From Diadema setosum (Eukaryota; Echinodermata; Echinoidea; Diadematoida; Diadematidae): a stretch of 64,000 bases of DNA. Below are positions 1 to 60,573 of the stretch, piece by piece (within the stretch, counting starts at the first letter, position 1; each line of letters begins with the position of its first letter). The stretch covers positions 16,068,100 through 16,132,099 of the forward strand of contig CM067059.1 of assembly GCA_033980235.1 (NCBI GenBank). Direction: 5' to 3'. The notes beneath the pieces are model-generated. The model did no database searches. It was given only the letters and a program-made list of their open reading frames with translations, and was not told where the DNA came from. Both the position numbers and the translations under genes were made by a program.

Positions 1-460
1 GAACATTTGACTTTTGAGGGATTAAAATCAATAAAATATAAACAAAAGAGGACTTGAAAAGACCTTTTATGAGAAGTCAACTTAAGCAAGGTTGACTGTA
101 TTTGATATCCTCTGTTTACTGCCCAACAAGCATGGCGTGAAGTCAAATCATGCTTTATATTTGAACTGACCGTACCTAATATTTAGCTATTCATTTCTTC
201 ACACCCCTAAACATAGTTCTGCTTACATTTTGTAGAAAAGCTCAGTAAATGATGATATACCTTGTACATTGTTGGCCAGGTGCAATTCAATAATTCCACT
301 GCATAAACTTGTGGAAATTTGATACAGTGAAAAAAAAAGTTAGAAAAAGTAGCATAAGGCCATCATGGAATGCTAAAAAAATCATTTATGGAAATGTGGG
401 AACTAGCATCATTGTGCATGCATTTTTTCCCCTTCTGTTTCTTCTTCCAACTGGCTAAAA
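1..460. other. Unassigned AT-rich sequence
   Basis: I see no gene, structured repeat or RNA here, only ordinary AT-rich sequence. Confidence 0.5.
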
Positions 461-655
461 TCATAATTCAGGATATATTCCTTCATTTGATTGTGTGAAG
501 ATGGCACAGACTTTCACAAAGTTGTTGCCCTGGTGTGCATAAGGCATTGTGGGGAAGGTTGTACTTTTATAAGAAACAGGGTCAAACAACATCTGACCTG
601 CACTGCAAAGGGTACAGAGCAGCATGACCATAAGAAGCAGTAAATCAGCATCCAT
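461..655 (-). CDS. Possible small secreted peptide or isolated exon, 64 aa (weak)
   Basis: ATG at 655-653 (G at -3 and +4) opens 64 codons to a stop at 461. The first 19 residues read like a signal peptide: MDADLLLLMVMLLCTLCSA, followed by GQ at a plausible cleavage site. The remaining 45 residues contain one cysteine and no motif I recognise. It lies about 1.5 kb beyond the receptor stop on the same strand, so it may merely be 3' UTR or intergenic sequence. Chance is a serious alternative. Confidence 0.18.
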   Translation of the reverse strand: MDADLLLLMVMLLCTLCSAGQMLFDPVSYKSTTFPTMPYAHQGNNFVKVCAIFTQSNEGIYPEL

Positions 656-2156
656 TGCAAAATTGACTCCATACAAATCGGGGAGTCTTCTACGCAAAAC
701 ATTTCGTCAAATCAATGCTCCCTTAGAATGACTGAGAGAATTCTACCTGTCTGACAGTTCATGGGATTCACACATGTCAGGAGTGCAGTTTGCTGGTTAA
801 CTTAACACTAAAAAAGGCACCAAGTTGGTCAGATAAAATCAAACAATGCAGACTACCTATTAAAGTAATGATCTTTATGATAATACTGCACCAAAATTTG
901 CATCAATGCAAGCACCATTCTCTCGTTGCTATACAAAAGAATACAAAATATTTATTCAAACAAAATGAAGCCGGGAATCTCACACACTTGCACTAATGAG
1001 AATACAGGTAGCCATGGCAAAACCTTAACATGAAAGATTAAAATGAAATATGACATGGACAACAGCATATAAGAATACTTAAAAAACATCACTTCACTTT
1101 TTTTTTTTTTGATCTTAACATGCCACAAGGAATGTATGCATAAACATAATTCTGTGCAGATGAGATCAGGAACCAAGTCACACTAAAAAATCTTGAAAGA
1201 TCACTTTTTACGTAATCACTGGCACTTCAAAGTAGGCTCTACATTTATTCAACATCAATGTAGTTGAGGAATGAAGTACAGATATCAGGCAGGCAAATAG
1301 GTGGGGGGGGGGGGGGGGACAGTCTCATTAGCTTACAGAATATGACCAAATACTGAACATCAATTGGCAAAACCTTTGGTTGTCGTTCTTGGAAGCAATT
1401 GAATACAAATCTAAATCTGTCCGTCATTTCATTTCTTTGTTACAGAGGTGGGCTGAAGAATATGTGTATCTCTCTTTCTTTTTTTTTTTTTTTTTTTTTT
1501 GATCAAATCAAAAACTTACAATATATCATGAAAAAGTACCAATGTTGATATCCCCAAATGGAAATGTGGGGACCTCCAGCTTTAATAAAAATGTTACTAT
1601 AAAAGAGAAAATCAAGATGATACAACTGCATGGCACATTTTACTGCAAGGAGCATTCTCACACGTAACATGTTGATGTGACATCGACTCTGTGGACCAGA
1701 ATGTGTCCATTACATGGTGGCTTTCCTCTGGGTGCACATGAACAGCAAGCGCAAGTCACTCTAACAAGAAGCATGATTAGTCACTCTGACTGAGAAAGCA
1801 ACAGAGTCATAGAAGTCACAGTCACAACAGCATGGTACACCACTATCCTGTCCCATTATTAATAAAGCAGAGAACACCATCACACTGACCAACGAGCACA
1901 CTACAGAGTGTGTCCCACTATGAGTACTGTGTAGTCACTCTGACCTGGAATTCATATTGTCTCTGCTGACTGGGCCTCCTTCATGATCAGTACATATCGA
2001 TTTCATAGCTGTGTTACATATATACACCCACATGAGGATAGTAGTAGCTCCTCGATTGTAATGCCATAAAGTCCTTTACAGTCAGCCAGCAAAACAGGTC
2101 AGTTCTGACTTCACTTTCAATGGAAGAGCAGTTGAAGTTGATGAACTTTCTTCTTT
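656..2156 (-). other. Probable 3' UTR and 3' flank of the receptor gene
   Basis: This follows the stop codon at 2157. On the minus strand possible polyadenylation signals are ATTAAA at 1586-1581 and AATAAA at 1249-1244 and 956-951; I cannot tell which is used. Simple tracts include a G run (about 1303-1318), a T run (about 1479-1500) and a short A-rich tract at 2301-2328. No other coding potential is evident. Confidence 0.45.
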
Positions 2157-50247
<48,091 letters not shown>

Positions 50248-51307
50248 GGTGGTGAGTACAATGTACACAGCGTTATCAGGCCTATTGGTCGTGTAATCCA
50301 AAAAGCAATCACGGTTGGTCCACAGATGGAGGTCTCTTTGATTTTCTTCAGTCGCCCTGATTTGGACAGCAATGACAAATAAACATACATTTACAGTGAG
50401 CCAAGTCCATCACGTGTGTCACGTCTATTTGACTTCCTGGCATTGCTGACAACAGTAAATCAAACTGAAGAGCATGTGGTATGTAAACAAGGACATTCTC
50501 CCCCCCCCCATGAGAAGACTGCAATAAACGATCCAGGCAGACAATAGGGAACTTAAAATTTTCATGGCGGGGACGTTCAGAGGAAAAAAAACATGTTCTG
50601 AGCATGCGCAGAATTGCACGTCAAGTGGATCTATTTTTAGCTTGCGTCATCTGAGTTGTTCACTATGCGTTCTGGGCTATTTTAACGTCCGCACAACTTG
50701 CAATGTAGAGAACACTTCATGTACTGATCATATGGGGGCGCCATTTTATTTTTTATACGTTGCGTCCCAGTGTAATCTAAAACTACATTTCAGCACGACG
50801 CAGGGGAGAGGAGAACGTCCAGCGCAAATGTCGTCTCAAACGTCCGCATGTCAAAATCTAAAGCTCCCTATCACATCAAAGATAAAAGGCAAGGCATATG
50901 CTGGTTCTTCCAACATCTATCATTCTCCTTAAGGAAAGCATGATACAATTCTCGCTTCGGTTGTATGTGTAAAAAGCATTAGTCATGTATCATGCACGTA
51001 CGAACGGAAGTGACTTGGCTCCCGGACTATCCCATAATGCACCGTAAATGACGCTTCAATCAACATCCGGGCACTTTTTACATCATTGGCAATAGCGAGA
51101 ATTAGTATGGTTTGGAAGACATATGGGAGTTTGTTCATACTTATGAATTTTGGCAATCTCTGACCTTTAACCTTTGATATTTAGTTTTCACTTTGGTCAA
51201 CTAATTGTTTATTCAGTTTTATATTCACAATATTGGACAATACTGTACATTCCTAGCTGAAATTTTTGGCTTAAAAATGACATATTTTAGCCAAGAACAG
51301 TGACCTT
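50248..51307 (-). promoter_or_regulatory. Probable 5' UTR and promoter region of the receptor gene (unmapped)
   Basis: This lies immediately upstream of the start codon. 50660-51065 has more CpG than the surrounding introns (GACGCAGGGGAG, AACGTCCAGCGC, ACGTCCGCATG), as expected near a promoter. I identify no TATA box or defined start site. A C run sits at 50501-50509. Confidence 0.35.
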
Positions 51308-51613
51308 GTTCCAATCCTTGTGGGATTCATTTAAGAGTACATTACATATCTACTGTTGTGCGAAAATTATTTGCTTCAGAACGGTCTCATATTCAAGTAA
51401 TATGCAGATTAATGCCCCGTCACTGACCAGGGACGCTAACCTGGAAACATTAAACTGCACATTACTTGGATATGAGACCATTCTGAAGCAAAAAATTTTC
51501 ACACAACAATAGATATATGATGTACTCCTAAATGAATCCCACAAGGATTGGAGCAATCACCCTCCAACATTCCCACTGATTCCCACTGTTCAGTTACTAG
51601 CCTTCCCCTTTAA
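51308..51613. mobile_element. FB2 foldback MITE, copy 2, 5'-truncated
   Basis: It is homologous to 15600-15927, with the outer 40 bp or so of the left arm missing. The right end GTTACTAGCC.TCCCCTTTAA is intact with TTAA at 51610-51613. The arms still pair around 51415-51440. Confidence 0.82.
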
Positions 51614-52390
51614 AGCTACTAGTACTACCCCATGTTCAATGTTCAAACAAATATCTGCCACTTCATTTCTACCCTTACAGCATCACTTGACTTTCCCAGC
51701 TGAAGCAGTGGCTCGAAATAAAAGTACAGTGACCCTGACCGATTAAAATTGTCATTTCATGAAAAATTGCATTTTGATTTCTACCCTTCCAGTCATACAG
51801 TACCACTAGACCTTCCGAGATGAAGTTAAAATGCCAATTCTAGTCAAAGTTCAGGGACTTTTCTCCTCTGGTTTTCAGGTATTTTTGCCCCACTGTGGCA
51901 TAATTCCTAGGTGCCTCAAGGCCAGTCCTGTATTAGGTATATTGTGGAGTGGATCAGCTTAAGTTGGATCCCGTATGATCTGGGCTGCATCTCTTAACCC
52001 GCTGAGGACAGGCTGACTTTGCTACAACACAAATTTCCCATAGACCTCTGCCCGAGTATACTCGGGACTCGTCCTCAGTACACGCAAGAACAATTTACAT
52101 GTATGCTTATTGCATAGCTAGCAACTGTACATATTGTTGCGTTTCAAACAAGAGTCAATGAATCAGTCACACCAACATAAAATCATTGCATTTACGGAGA
52201 GAACATTTATTGGCGTCTTGACTTCAGGAGGACCAAATTCAGACTGACTCCCAAACAGGAGTTTTAGCTTGGCATCATTCCCAGCCAAGTATACAAACTT
52301 GACCCTGACTAAGAAGTGTAACTAGTATACAGGACAAGTTACTGACCTTAACAATATGTAATACCCATGCTACGCAGAGTCATTTGGTGT
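51614..52390. other. Intergenic sequence, nothing recognised
   Basis: Ordinary intergenic sequence with no gene, RNA or repeat that I can support. Confidence 0.5.
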
Positions 52391-52893
52391 TATAAAATGG
52401 GTTCAAGAATGTAGCCAATTGGAAGCGCTGAAATGAGTCACGTGTGCGTGCATTAATTTCTTAGTAAATGCACTAAGAAGAGTCTCTCTTCCACCTCCCT
52501 GGCCTGACGTACGTCACAATGTTTACACTAGCAGTGCGCACTCAATCAGTTGTTACAAGTGCGTCACGCGCTACTATACGCGCTGTCAATCCTGTAAACA
52601 ACTTCTAGTTCGGGCCGCGGGCTGCCACACAACAGCCGGCAGCCTTTCTTGTGCATAACACGTGGCGTACGTATACTCTTATACGTACGTACAGTACTTA
52701 TGTGCGGGATTTCCGAGTGCGACGTGCGTAAATGTTTGGGACGAACATCTTCGGACATCTTGACTTTTGAGCGAGTGCTACATGTAGCTGACTGGTATTG
52801 ACCCACAAAGGTACGTGAATAATGCTGTTAGTTTTCGACCCATTTTATAAAACAAATAACACACTCTATCCTGTGCATCATTTGTATATTTTG
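52391..52893 (+). mobile_element. FB4-family dispersed repeat, copy 4
   Basis: It opens TTATAAAATGGGTTCAAGAA and closes ACCCATTTTATAAAACAAATAA...CATTTGTATATT, so the termini are inverted repeats. The interior is CpG-rich (TGACGTACGTCA, ACGTGGCGTACGTATA) and collinear with 3736-4230, which has lost many of those CpGs. Confidence 0.7.
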
Positions 52894-53020
52894 TATATTA
52901 TCACGCCACTTATCATGTAATGTTCAAAACATACCGACAGTATGTACAATGTACAGGTATAAGCAGTGTTGACATTAGCTTTTGCTTTGTCTGCCCTCTT
53001 TGTGTTATCATTTTAATTTC

Positions 53021-53345
53021 TATGACGCCACTTGAGATTCATGCAGATGGAACACTCATCTTGGAACAATCACCTAGGAACTTTGTGGTAATGGCAGTCC
53101 CTGAGCTGAAAACATTTTTGACTGAAAGACGGACTAGAATCCTTCCCACAGAAAATGCAAACGTTTGCATAAAGGACACTACAATATACTTAGCACCCTC
53201 TAAAGCCCTACCATGGACAATTTCAAAGCCTAAGGATGTGGACGGGACTGCAATCAAAACTTCACTTCCTGGACTTGGATTCAGCAGACTATTAAAAAAA
53301 AAAAAAATCACGAAGACTAAAATCAGGACTGCAGTTCAGACATAG
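53021..53345 (+). CDS. Open frame of unknown status (about 107 aa)
   Basis: ATG at 53021 starts a frame that stays open to 53345; the frame is also open upstream to about 52920. It reads MTPLEIHADGTLILEQSPR, then a mixed hydrophilic stretch and an A-run-encoded KKKK near the end. No family is recognised. The antisense frame is equally open, there is no signal peptide or domain, and the sequence could be a decayed repeat. Confidence 0.15.
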
Positions 53346-54686
53346 ACATTCTTTCCATGATCTCAGACGAGCCAAGAACAACTTATTTCCTAAAGAGTGA
53401 TCTTGCTAGCTTTTAAAAACAAGTGACCTACATTATATGCATCTTCACTGGCCAAAGCATTCCACAGTACCTCAATCCTCCTACTTCCAAATAGCAGGAG
53501 AACATCCACACTCCTAAAGATATTAAGTGCTTTCTCTTGCCAACGCCTTTGAAAAGGGGCAAGTTCAAGATAATGTGCACATTATGCATAGGATATTTCA
53601 GAGGCTTTAATGGCCTGTAAGAAAGTGTCAATGGCCTTTGATAAAATTGATCTTCATCCTGGTGATTGATACTGGGAGAAGAATAATCATGCAAAAAAGG
53701 CATCAAATGATCTTGACAATCATATTTAAGAAGAGACAATATGTGATAGCTGTTACATACGGAACCACACACACAGACACACAAAAAATACTTTCAACTT
53801 TTTTTTTTCCAACCTGAAAAGTATTTCATTTCACAACTTGTAACTAAGGGTGATTAAAGTCACAACACTCAAGTTTATCAAAAGTAAGTTTCATGTCATA
53901 AGGAAAAAAGCTTTAATTGCAAGCTCTAATTAAAGACAGATACAACATGTTACGTATGGGACAGCTACGTAAGGGACATTTTGTACTGTATTCGTGGTGT
54001 GTGGACAACCATATTCATAGGTACCGGTATTTGGTGTACTTACAGAGGTAAAATCAGTTGCAAATTATTGAAATATCGATGCAGACTGTCAAAAATAAAC
54101 AATATTCAAAGAATATTTACTATCATAATCATACACAGTTATATTTCACATTTTTATGACAAACCTGAGTATGTACTGTATGCTCTTGATTTTTACCGTA
54201 GTTACTACTAAAACATGGAATAGTCAAGTGTTTATTTTCATCGATGAAGGGCAGTTTGGCATTCACTTGCACTAAAAAACAGCTTAACCCAAGAAACAAT
54301 AATTTGTGCAGTAACTACTGCACAGAACCTAGTAAGTAGTTTAGTACATACATAATCTATCTAGCAAGCAGGAGATGGTTCAAGTCAAGCCCCAAGAATG
54401 TATGTCCATGATTTTTATCAAAGCTAAGAAAAATCACTGAATAATCTGTGTTTATTTAACATGAATGAAGGACAATTTGTTCATCATACATTTGATTAGT
54501 AATTTTTCTTTTCCTTCATGGAAATTTTTGAAACTTCAGCTCATTAGCTTTAAAATGATACCAAACATGTCAATATTGAGCAAAGATGAAATTTTGTATT
54601 TACAGGGGACCTTGTCTTGGACTTGCCCAAATGTAGGCCAAGCAATTGCACTGAATGCCATGTAGTAGTACTATCAGAAAAAAAAA
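53346..54686. other. Intergenic sequence, nothing recognised
   Basis: AT-rich sequence with short CA-rich stretches near 53766-53785; no gene or repeat supported. Confidence 0.5.
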
Positions 54687-55542
54687 ACTAGAAATGTCGC
54701 TACAGCGACTGGTTATACCCCACCCCCCCCCCCCCCCCCCCCAAGCAACATTTCATAAGCTTAGGTCAAAACAACATTTCATAAGCTTTGGTCAAAAAAC
54801 TGAGGAAGTAGTTAAATCCGCAAGATCTTTCCTTGATCTTCTGCCATTAATATGCCGTAACCATGGCAACGTACTTTCGGGTACTGTCCAAAAATGCGTC
54901 TTGCACATCTACAACCAAAGGCACACATCTGTACCAAGTTTCATGGAAATTGGGCAAAAACTGAGGAAGTAGTTTGCAACACAAAATTTTCCATCATTTT
55001 GGCTCATAATATGTGAGCTGTTACCATGGCAACATACTTTTTGTCACTGTCAAGAAATGTGTCATGCTGACCTATATCCTAAGACAAACATTCAATATGA
55101 ATTCCATGAGAATTGGAAGAACACTGATGAAGCAGTTTTGCCATGAAGCATTTTGCCCTATATTTTACCAATAACATGCCGTTACCATGGCAATGCACTT
55201 TTTGCCACTGCGGAAATATGTGTCTTGCACATTAACATATTCAGATGAACATCTGTACCTAATTTCATAAAAATTGATCAAAAACTGTGGGAGGAGTTCG
55301 AGACACAAGATTTGTACCCATTTTTGCCCATAATATGCCGTTACCATGGCAACGTACTTGTGGGTACTGTCAAAAAATACGTCTTGCACATCTACAACCC
55401 AAGGCACACATCTGTGCCAAGTTTTATGGGAATCGGTTGAAAACTGAGGAAGTAGTTCGCGACGCAAGATTTGCAACGGACCAACCACCCGACCGTCCGC
55501 TGATTCCTATCTACCCCCTTCAAACTTCGTTTGGCGGGGGTA
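54687..55542 (+). mobile_element. Family A pearl-like element, copy A3
   Basis: The head is intact (GTCGCT-AC-AGCGAC). A C run (54723-54742) has expanded at the 5' CCCCCGCC, followed by a short duplicated AACATTTCATAAGCTT segment. X-box motifs lie at 54857 (GTAACC form), 55020 and 55340, with a one-base variant at 55181. The ACCG tract has shrunk to about 20 bp (55480-55500), and the 3' hairpin is intact. Confidence 0.85.
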
Positions 55543-56757
55543 TAAAAAAAAAAAAAAACTAAATTGAAAACTATTGGATTCCTGCTGAAATGGCAAATCT
55601 TTGTGATAAGCAATCACCGTTTGTTTGTATGGGTTGTTTTTTTTTTTACCCATCTACCAAAAACATGATAGGTGCAAACTTACTGAATAAATTTGTAGGG
55701 TGCATGTATTTCATTTGACCTACACTGTATCATGTGCATATTTGTCTGCATTGTGTTTATTCATGATACGAGTGATAATGTCTGTGACAATGACTACAAA
55801 TTTCAATTTACTCCATGTTACATGTCCTGGCACTCACTGTGTGTGACCTTCATGACTGATAAGCTACAAACTCTGGGTACTAGTAAGTTGCTGAATGAAT
55901 GACCATAACTCCGGTTCACCCGAGACTGGTACCAAAAATGAGGTAAATGGTGCCCCACTTTTTTTTTACCCTGGAAGTGGCACTTGGAAAAAAAAAATGG
56001 AATGAAACCTTGAGTGCGGTAAGGCCTTTTTGTTTTTTGCTTGTCAGCTGAAGAAACTTGGAAATGGCACCCAATGTTGTGCTGAAGGATATTGTTATTA
56101 TTATTGTTATCATTTATTTTTTTTTTTTTTTCTTGTTACCTCATGAAACCAGGAAGTGGGCCCCAGACTTTTGAAAATGTGGCACTGGCCATGTTATGTC
56201 TTGGCACTGATGCCAGCAGTGGGCTAAAAAAAAAAGAGGTGAGCAAACTTCTCTTGTTCAATGTTGTGGGTCAAACTTTCTTGAAACAAAGCAGGTTATG
56301 TGAATTACTGATACCTGTTCATACATTTTTGTTTAAATATGGTTACACTGTACATAAGGACTTTGAAAATTTTGTGTACATTGCAAATCAAGTGCTCTTC
56401 ATCAGCAGTCCCATTATGTACTGTTGGCTAAGACAAGTTCAACACCCCACATACCATTAAATTACCCTCTCTGAACTGCTCTTGTTACTCATTATCTCTT
56501 CTACATAGTTCCCATTCCCATTTCCATGCTTGGCTACGGATACAATGAATGTTGGTTTCAACATATACAAGATTTTTCCCTCTGCCTCAAACAAGCTCTA
56601 ACAAGTACAGTCGACAGGAAGAACAATCACGCTAAACAATATTGGAATTCCATTCAGTTGAAGAACAAATCACAGACAGTATGGTTTGCTGGGAAGGACA
56701 CTCCTATTTAGGTGTACGGTTGTACCACTGTATCAAACATTTACATTGTAGCTAGAA
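55543..56757. other. Intergenic sequence, nothing firmly recognised
   Basis: It includes A and T runs (55545-55558, 56107-56131). A 122-codon plus-strand frame across 56092-56460 begins in the T run and shows no protein-like features, so it is not called. Confidence 0.5.
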
Positions 56758-57522
56758 TTAAAGGGGTGGTATAGTATTGGTTTAAGTGAGAATTTAGCTT
56801 TTAACATTTTGCAAGATATTAGAAACTACTCTATGAAATGTTAAAGAGCATACAATTCTAAGAGCAACTGAAAGTTCATTTGATGAAAATTGGTTTTAAA
56901 ATGACCGAGATATCCAAACACAAGGTTAAAGGGATCATATAGGTTTGGTTGGGACCCAATTTCAGGTTTCTAACATTTTTTGGTGAGATAATGAGAAACC
57001 TCTTATGATTTTTGAAAGAGCATGTTATTCTATGAGGAATTCAACATTCATTTTATGAAAATTGGTTGTGAAATTGCTGAGATATCCAAAAAAGAGTGAT
57101 TGTAGACCTATACTTTATTACAATCACTTTGTTTTACTTTGTTTTTGGATGTTGCAGTCATTCCAAACCCAATTTTCATCAAATAAACTTTGAATTCCTC
57201 TTAAAATGGTATGCTCTGCACTATATCACAAGTGTTTTCTTGGTATCTCACAAAAAGTTAAAAGCCCAATTCTCATCTCCACCAATACTGTACCATCCTT
57301 TTAAACAAAGTGATTCTAATAAAACTTGTGGCTTGTCGCATTTTATTAGGATCGCTTTGTTGGATATCTCGGTCATTTCAAGACCAATTTCATCATATAA
57401 ACTTTGAATTCCTCCAGAAATTGCATGATCTTTCATATTTCACTCGAAGGTTTCAAACACACACACACACACAAAGATGGAAACCTGCAGCCCCATCTAA
57501 ACCAAAACTGTACCATCTCTTT
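56758..57522. mobile_element. FB1 foldback MITE (outer) interrupted by a second FB1 copy
   Basis: The outer left half (56758-56929) and right half (57301-57522) are separated by a complete inner copy. The outer right end has also acquired a (CA)n tract at 57457-57472. Confidence 0.82.
56930..57300. mobile_element. Inner FB1 foldback MITE with TTAA target duplication
   Basis: It is flanked by TTAA at 56926-56929 and 57301-57304. Uninterrupted copies elsewhere read AACAAGGTGAAACAAAG across the junction, matching the outer element with one TTAA removed. This is direct evidence for TTAA duplication by the family. Confidence 0.88.
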
Positions 57523-57678
57523 ACTGTGTGTGTGTGTGTGTTTGTTCTTTTCAATTGAGAGCAATGAGGGTAAATAGGATCTCCAGAGCATTTCATGCAG
57601 GTAGACAACAGATGAAAGGAAGCAGTCACTTCCCACCCAACAAAAAATTCCCTGAAGCAAAACTGTATGGGAGAATTC

Positions 57679-57683
<5 letters not shown>

Positions 57684-57717
<34 letters not shown>
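57684..57717 (+). repeat. (GT)n microsatellite
   Basis: About 34 bp of GT. Shorter GT and CA tracts lie at 57523-57541 and 57457-57472. Confidence 0.95.
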
Positions 57718-57719
<2 letters not shown>

Positions 57720-57820
57720 CTCTGGAATGTGCAATGATCATCAGTACCTTGATTTACCCATGGAGCTACTAAACAGTAGCTCCATGATTTACCCATACTG
57801 TGCAGATAAGAATACAGGTA

Positions 57821-58016
57821 CTGTAAAACCAGAAATATTCATGGCATGAAATGTTCCCGAACTGGAGCCAATGGCCTTTTCACAGCAGGAAAATTTCACT
57901 GGCATTCGATGCAAATAGTGTAAACAAGAACTTTCACATGCGTTTTATTTTCACAAATCTTGGCTCTCACAAACTTCATGAAATTAAAATACACATGAGC
58001 ATTTCTGGTTTTACAG
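57821..58016. mobile_element. Short MITE with CTGTAAAACCAGAAAT termini
   Basis: CTGTAAAACCAGAAAT at 57821 and ATTTCTGGTTTTACAG ending at 58016 are perfect 16-bp terminal inverted repeats; 196 bp in total. There is a diverged relative at 10940-11110. Confidence 0.8.
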
Positions 58017-58087
58017 GTTATACTTGTGCTGATCTTCGAACCTCTGAACCTACCCCCCTCAGGAACAAAAACAATGACAACATAATG

Positions 58088-58836
58088 TTAAAGGGTGTGT
58101 ACAGTTCTGGTCGAGGTGAGGATTTAGCTTTTACGTTTTTGCGAGATATTCAGAAACCACTCTGTGAGATGTCAAAGAGCATGCAATTCTAAGGGGTACC
58201 AGGTATCAAAAGTTTATTTGATGAAAATCGGTTTTGAAATGGCTGAGATATCCAAAAACAAGGTGAAACAAAGATATCCTAATAAAAGGCGTGGCCTGTA
58301 GTCTTTTATTATTATCAATTTTTAGGATATCTCAGCCATTTGAAAACCAATTTTCATCAAATAAACGTTGAATCCTTCTTAAAATTACATGCTCTTTCAT
58401 ATTTCATTAGAGGTTTCTCAATATCTCACTTAGGAATGTAAAAAACATGACTCCCCACCTCAAAGGCATAATTTACCATTTGCAGATGAAAGCATTAGTG
58501 CTTTAAAATAGTTCTAAAATGTGAGTTAGGGATAGAAACAACCACTGTCAAAATTTAAATCCATATAATCGACGTTAAGTGTTGATAAATTCACAAAATG
58601 TGAACAATAGTTATAATAAAAATGTTTCCAGACTAGACCGTATACAGTTACGGTTTACTGAGAAAAACCCTGATATCTCCTTATATTTTAGGTTTTATTG
58701 CAAATATTTCATATGGTAGGATGTTTTATGATACAACAGACCTACACATATGCATCAAATGTGATATCTTGAACATTTTTGAAATCACTGCTCCCAAAGG
58801 TAAACTGGACCTTCAACCAGTATTGTACAGACCCGG
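58088..58836. mobile_element. FB1 foldback MITE interrupted by element K2
   Basis: The left TTAAAGGGTGTGTACAGTTC and the right half up to 58463 continue after the insert as AACCAGTATTGTACAGACCC (58815-58836). This copy is closest to copy 2 at 26533. Confidence 0.82.
58464..58812 (-). mobile_element. Element K, copy K2, with TCAA target duplication
   Basis: 349 bp, the reverse complement of K1 (26894-27254), flanked by TCAA at 58460-58463 and 58813-58816. Removing the insert and one TCAA restores CCACCTCAACCAGTA, the sequence seen in other FB1 copies. Confidence 0.85.
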
Positions 58837-59764
58837 GGGTCTTGCGCTCACCTGAGTATTGCAAGTTCACCTTCCATGCATTCTTACAGACTCTCACGGT
58901 CTGCAAACATTGAAAACTTGGGGCGGGGGGCAGCTCTGAGAGTTGGGGGCATGGTGTCCCTTTGCATATTCCATCAAACTGGTATACAAAAAATATCTGC
59001 TAAGTACACTGTACTTTATAGAAAGTTGGACTATGCAGTTTGGAGGAAAACAGAAAGACATCAAGCTCTATTACTTCAGGGCCCCGTTTTATCAAAAGAG
59101 TATAAGTACAGACAGTCTAGGTAGACTCAATTGTAAGACAATTTACAGAAGATGACTGTCACACTTCCCTAGTCTAGCTGGGGTCTTGTCACAAATGTTT
59201 GTCTGTTAACTGCTCACTTTCTCTAACATTAAGTTATGTTTCTTTCATCTAGTTATGGTCTTTTCCTTGCATAAAATTCATGATCGGCATGCATTGCTTA
59301 TGCGACTGCTGCACACAAACACCAAGAATCTACAGCAGTCTAAATCCCATCCTGCACGCCCGGCGCCTCGGCCCGCCCGCTTATCAAGCCATCACCGCCA
59401 AGGGCAAGTAACCGAGGGCTGGAACTGAGTCTGTGTGCAATGCATATCTTGCCAAAGAATATGCAAGGAAAACAGTGATTTTTTATGTGTGTATGCCTAT
59501 GTAGAGCTAACTCGTCAATAGATACTAATTAATAGTTTAGTAGGACTATACAAAAAGTAAAGAGTTGAATTCTATAGTAGAACGAGTATGACATTAAGAT
59601 CTATTATTCAGTTAGGCCTAACGTTACAGTGGGTCATTTGTACTTACCGTACACTAGTCTGTAGTGTTAGACTACTAATGTTAGGTCTGGAATTTCGACA
59701 TGTAGACTTGGGATCTATTCTTTACAAAGCTAATCTGCAGGTTTGCGCCTTACATGTAAAATAA
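58837..59764. other. Intergenic sequence, nothing firmly recognised
   Basis: It includes a GC-rich patch (59346-59410, GCCCGGCGCCTCGGCCCGCC) in otherwise AT-rich DNA; no gene is supported. Confidence 0.5.
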
Positions 59765-60573
59765 ACTAGAAATGTCGCCACTGGTATGCCTCCGCCATAA
59801 TGCATCGTTCTCCGAATAGGTCTATAGCACAATGCAGGGTGCTACATAAGCAATTGCCCGATTGCCCGGGGCAAGCAAAAATCAAATTCGGGCAAGTGTT
59901 TTTGAACAATGAGAACAAATGCTTGCCCAAATTGGGCAAGCAAAGTTTTGAAGCCACCTTTTTTTTCCACTTGTTCCCCCCATAAGTTTCAACAAAAAAA
60001 TCCTGCAGGCATTGCATAGATAAGAGAGAAATAATGACATTTTAATGAGTTGACCTTGACCTTTAACCCATGACCTTTGACCCATGACCCCTAAATTCCT
60101 TACATGATCACTGCCAGTCAATACATGCATATGATACTAAGTTCCATGAAGATACCTTGAAATATTTGTGAGATATGGAGAAAAAAGTGAAATTTTAATA
60201 TTTTCACTTGACCTTTGATCCTTGACCTTTGACCTTATGACCCAAAGCTCTCTCTGGGGAATCTTTATTTGGTAATTCATGTATACACCAAGTTTCAAGA
60301 AAATACCTCGAGGCATTGCATAGATATAGGGGAAATAGTGAAATTTTGAATACTTGACCTTCACCTTTTGACCTTTGACCTTTGACCAAAAGTTGACAGG
60401 CAAAACTTTGCCCACTCATACATATACATGCCAAGTTTCATTAAGATACCTCTAACAGTTTTTTAGATACGCTGTCCACAAAATTGATTACGGACGGAAG
60501 GACAGACAGACGGAAAGACGGATGGACAACCCAAAAACATAATGCCTCCGGCAACACTTCGTGGCGGAGGCAT
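59765..60573 (+). mobile_element. Family B pearl-like element, copy B4, with foreign internal block
   Basis: The head has lost half its small hairpin (GTCGCCACTGG instead of GTCGC-TATG-GCGACTGG). At about 59833-59985 the family B sequence is replaced by an unrelated block with GGGCAAGC/GCTTGCCC repeats. Core units then resume, with a GGACGGAAGGACAGAC tract and an intact 3' hairpin GCCTCCGGC...GGCGGAGGC. Confidence 0.8.

Noticed and set aside
13..18. Two blank placeholder rows in the findings list, both at 13-18
   Set aside because: They carry no observation and should be ignored.
50248..50301. In-frame upstream extension of exon 1 beginning at a TTG codon
   Set aside because: TTG is not a credible eukaryotic start; the ATG at 50247 has a strong Kozak context.
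56092..56460. 122-codon plus-strand frame
   Set aside because: It starts within a T run that mimics a hydrophobic leader; the rest has no domain, and the frame depends on an A run.
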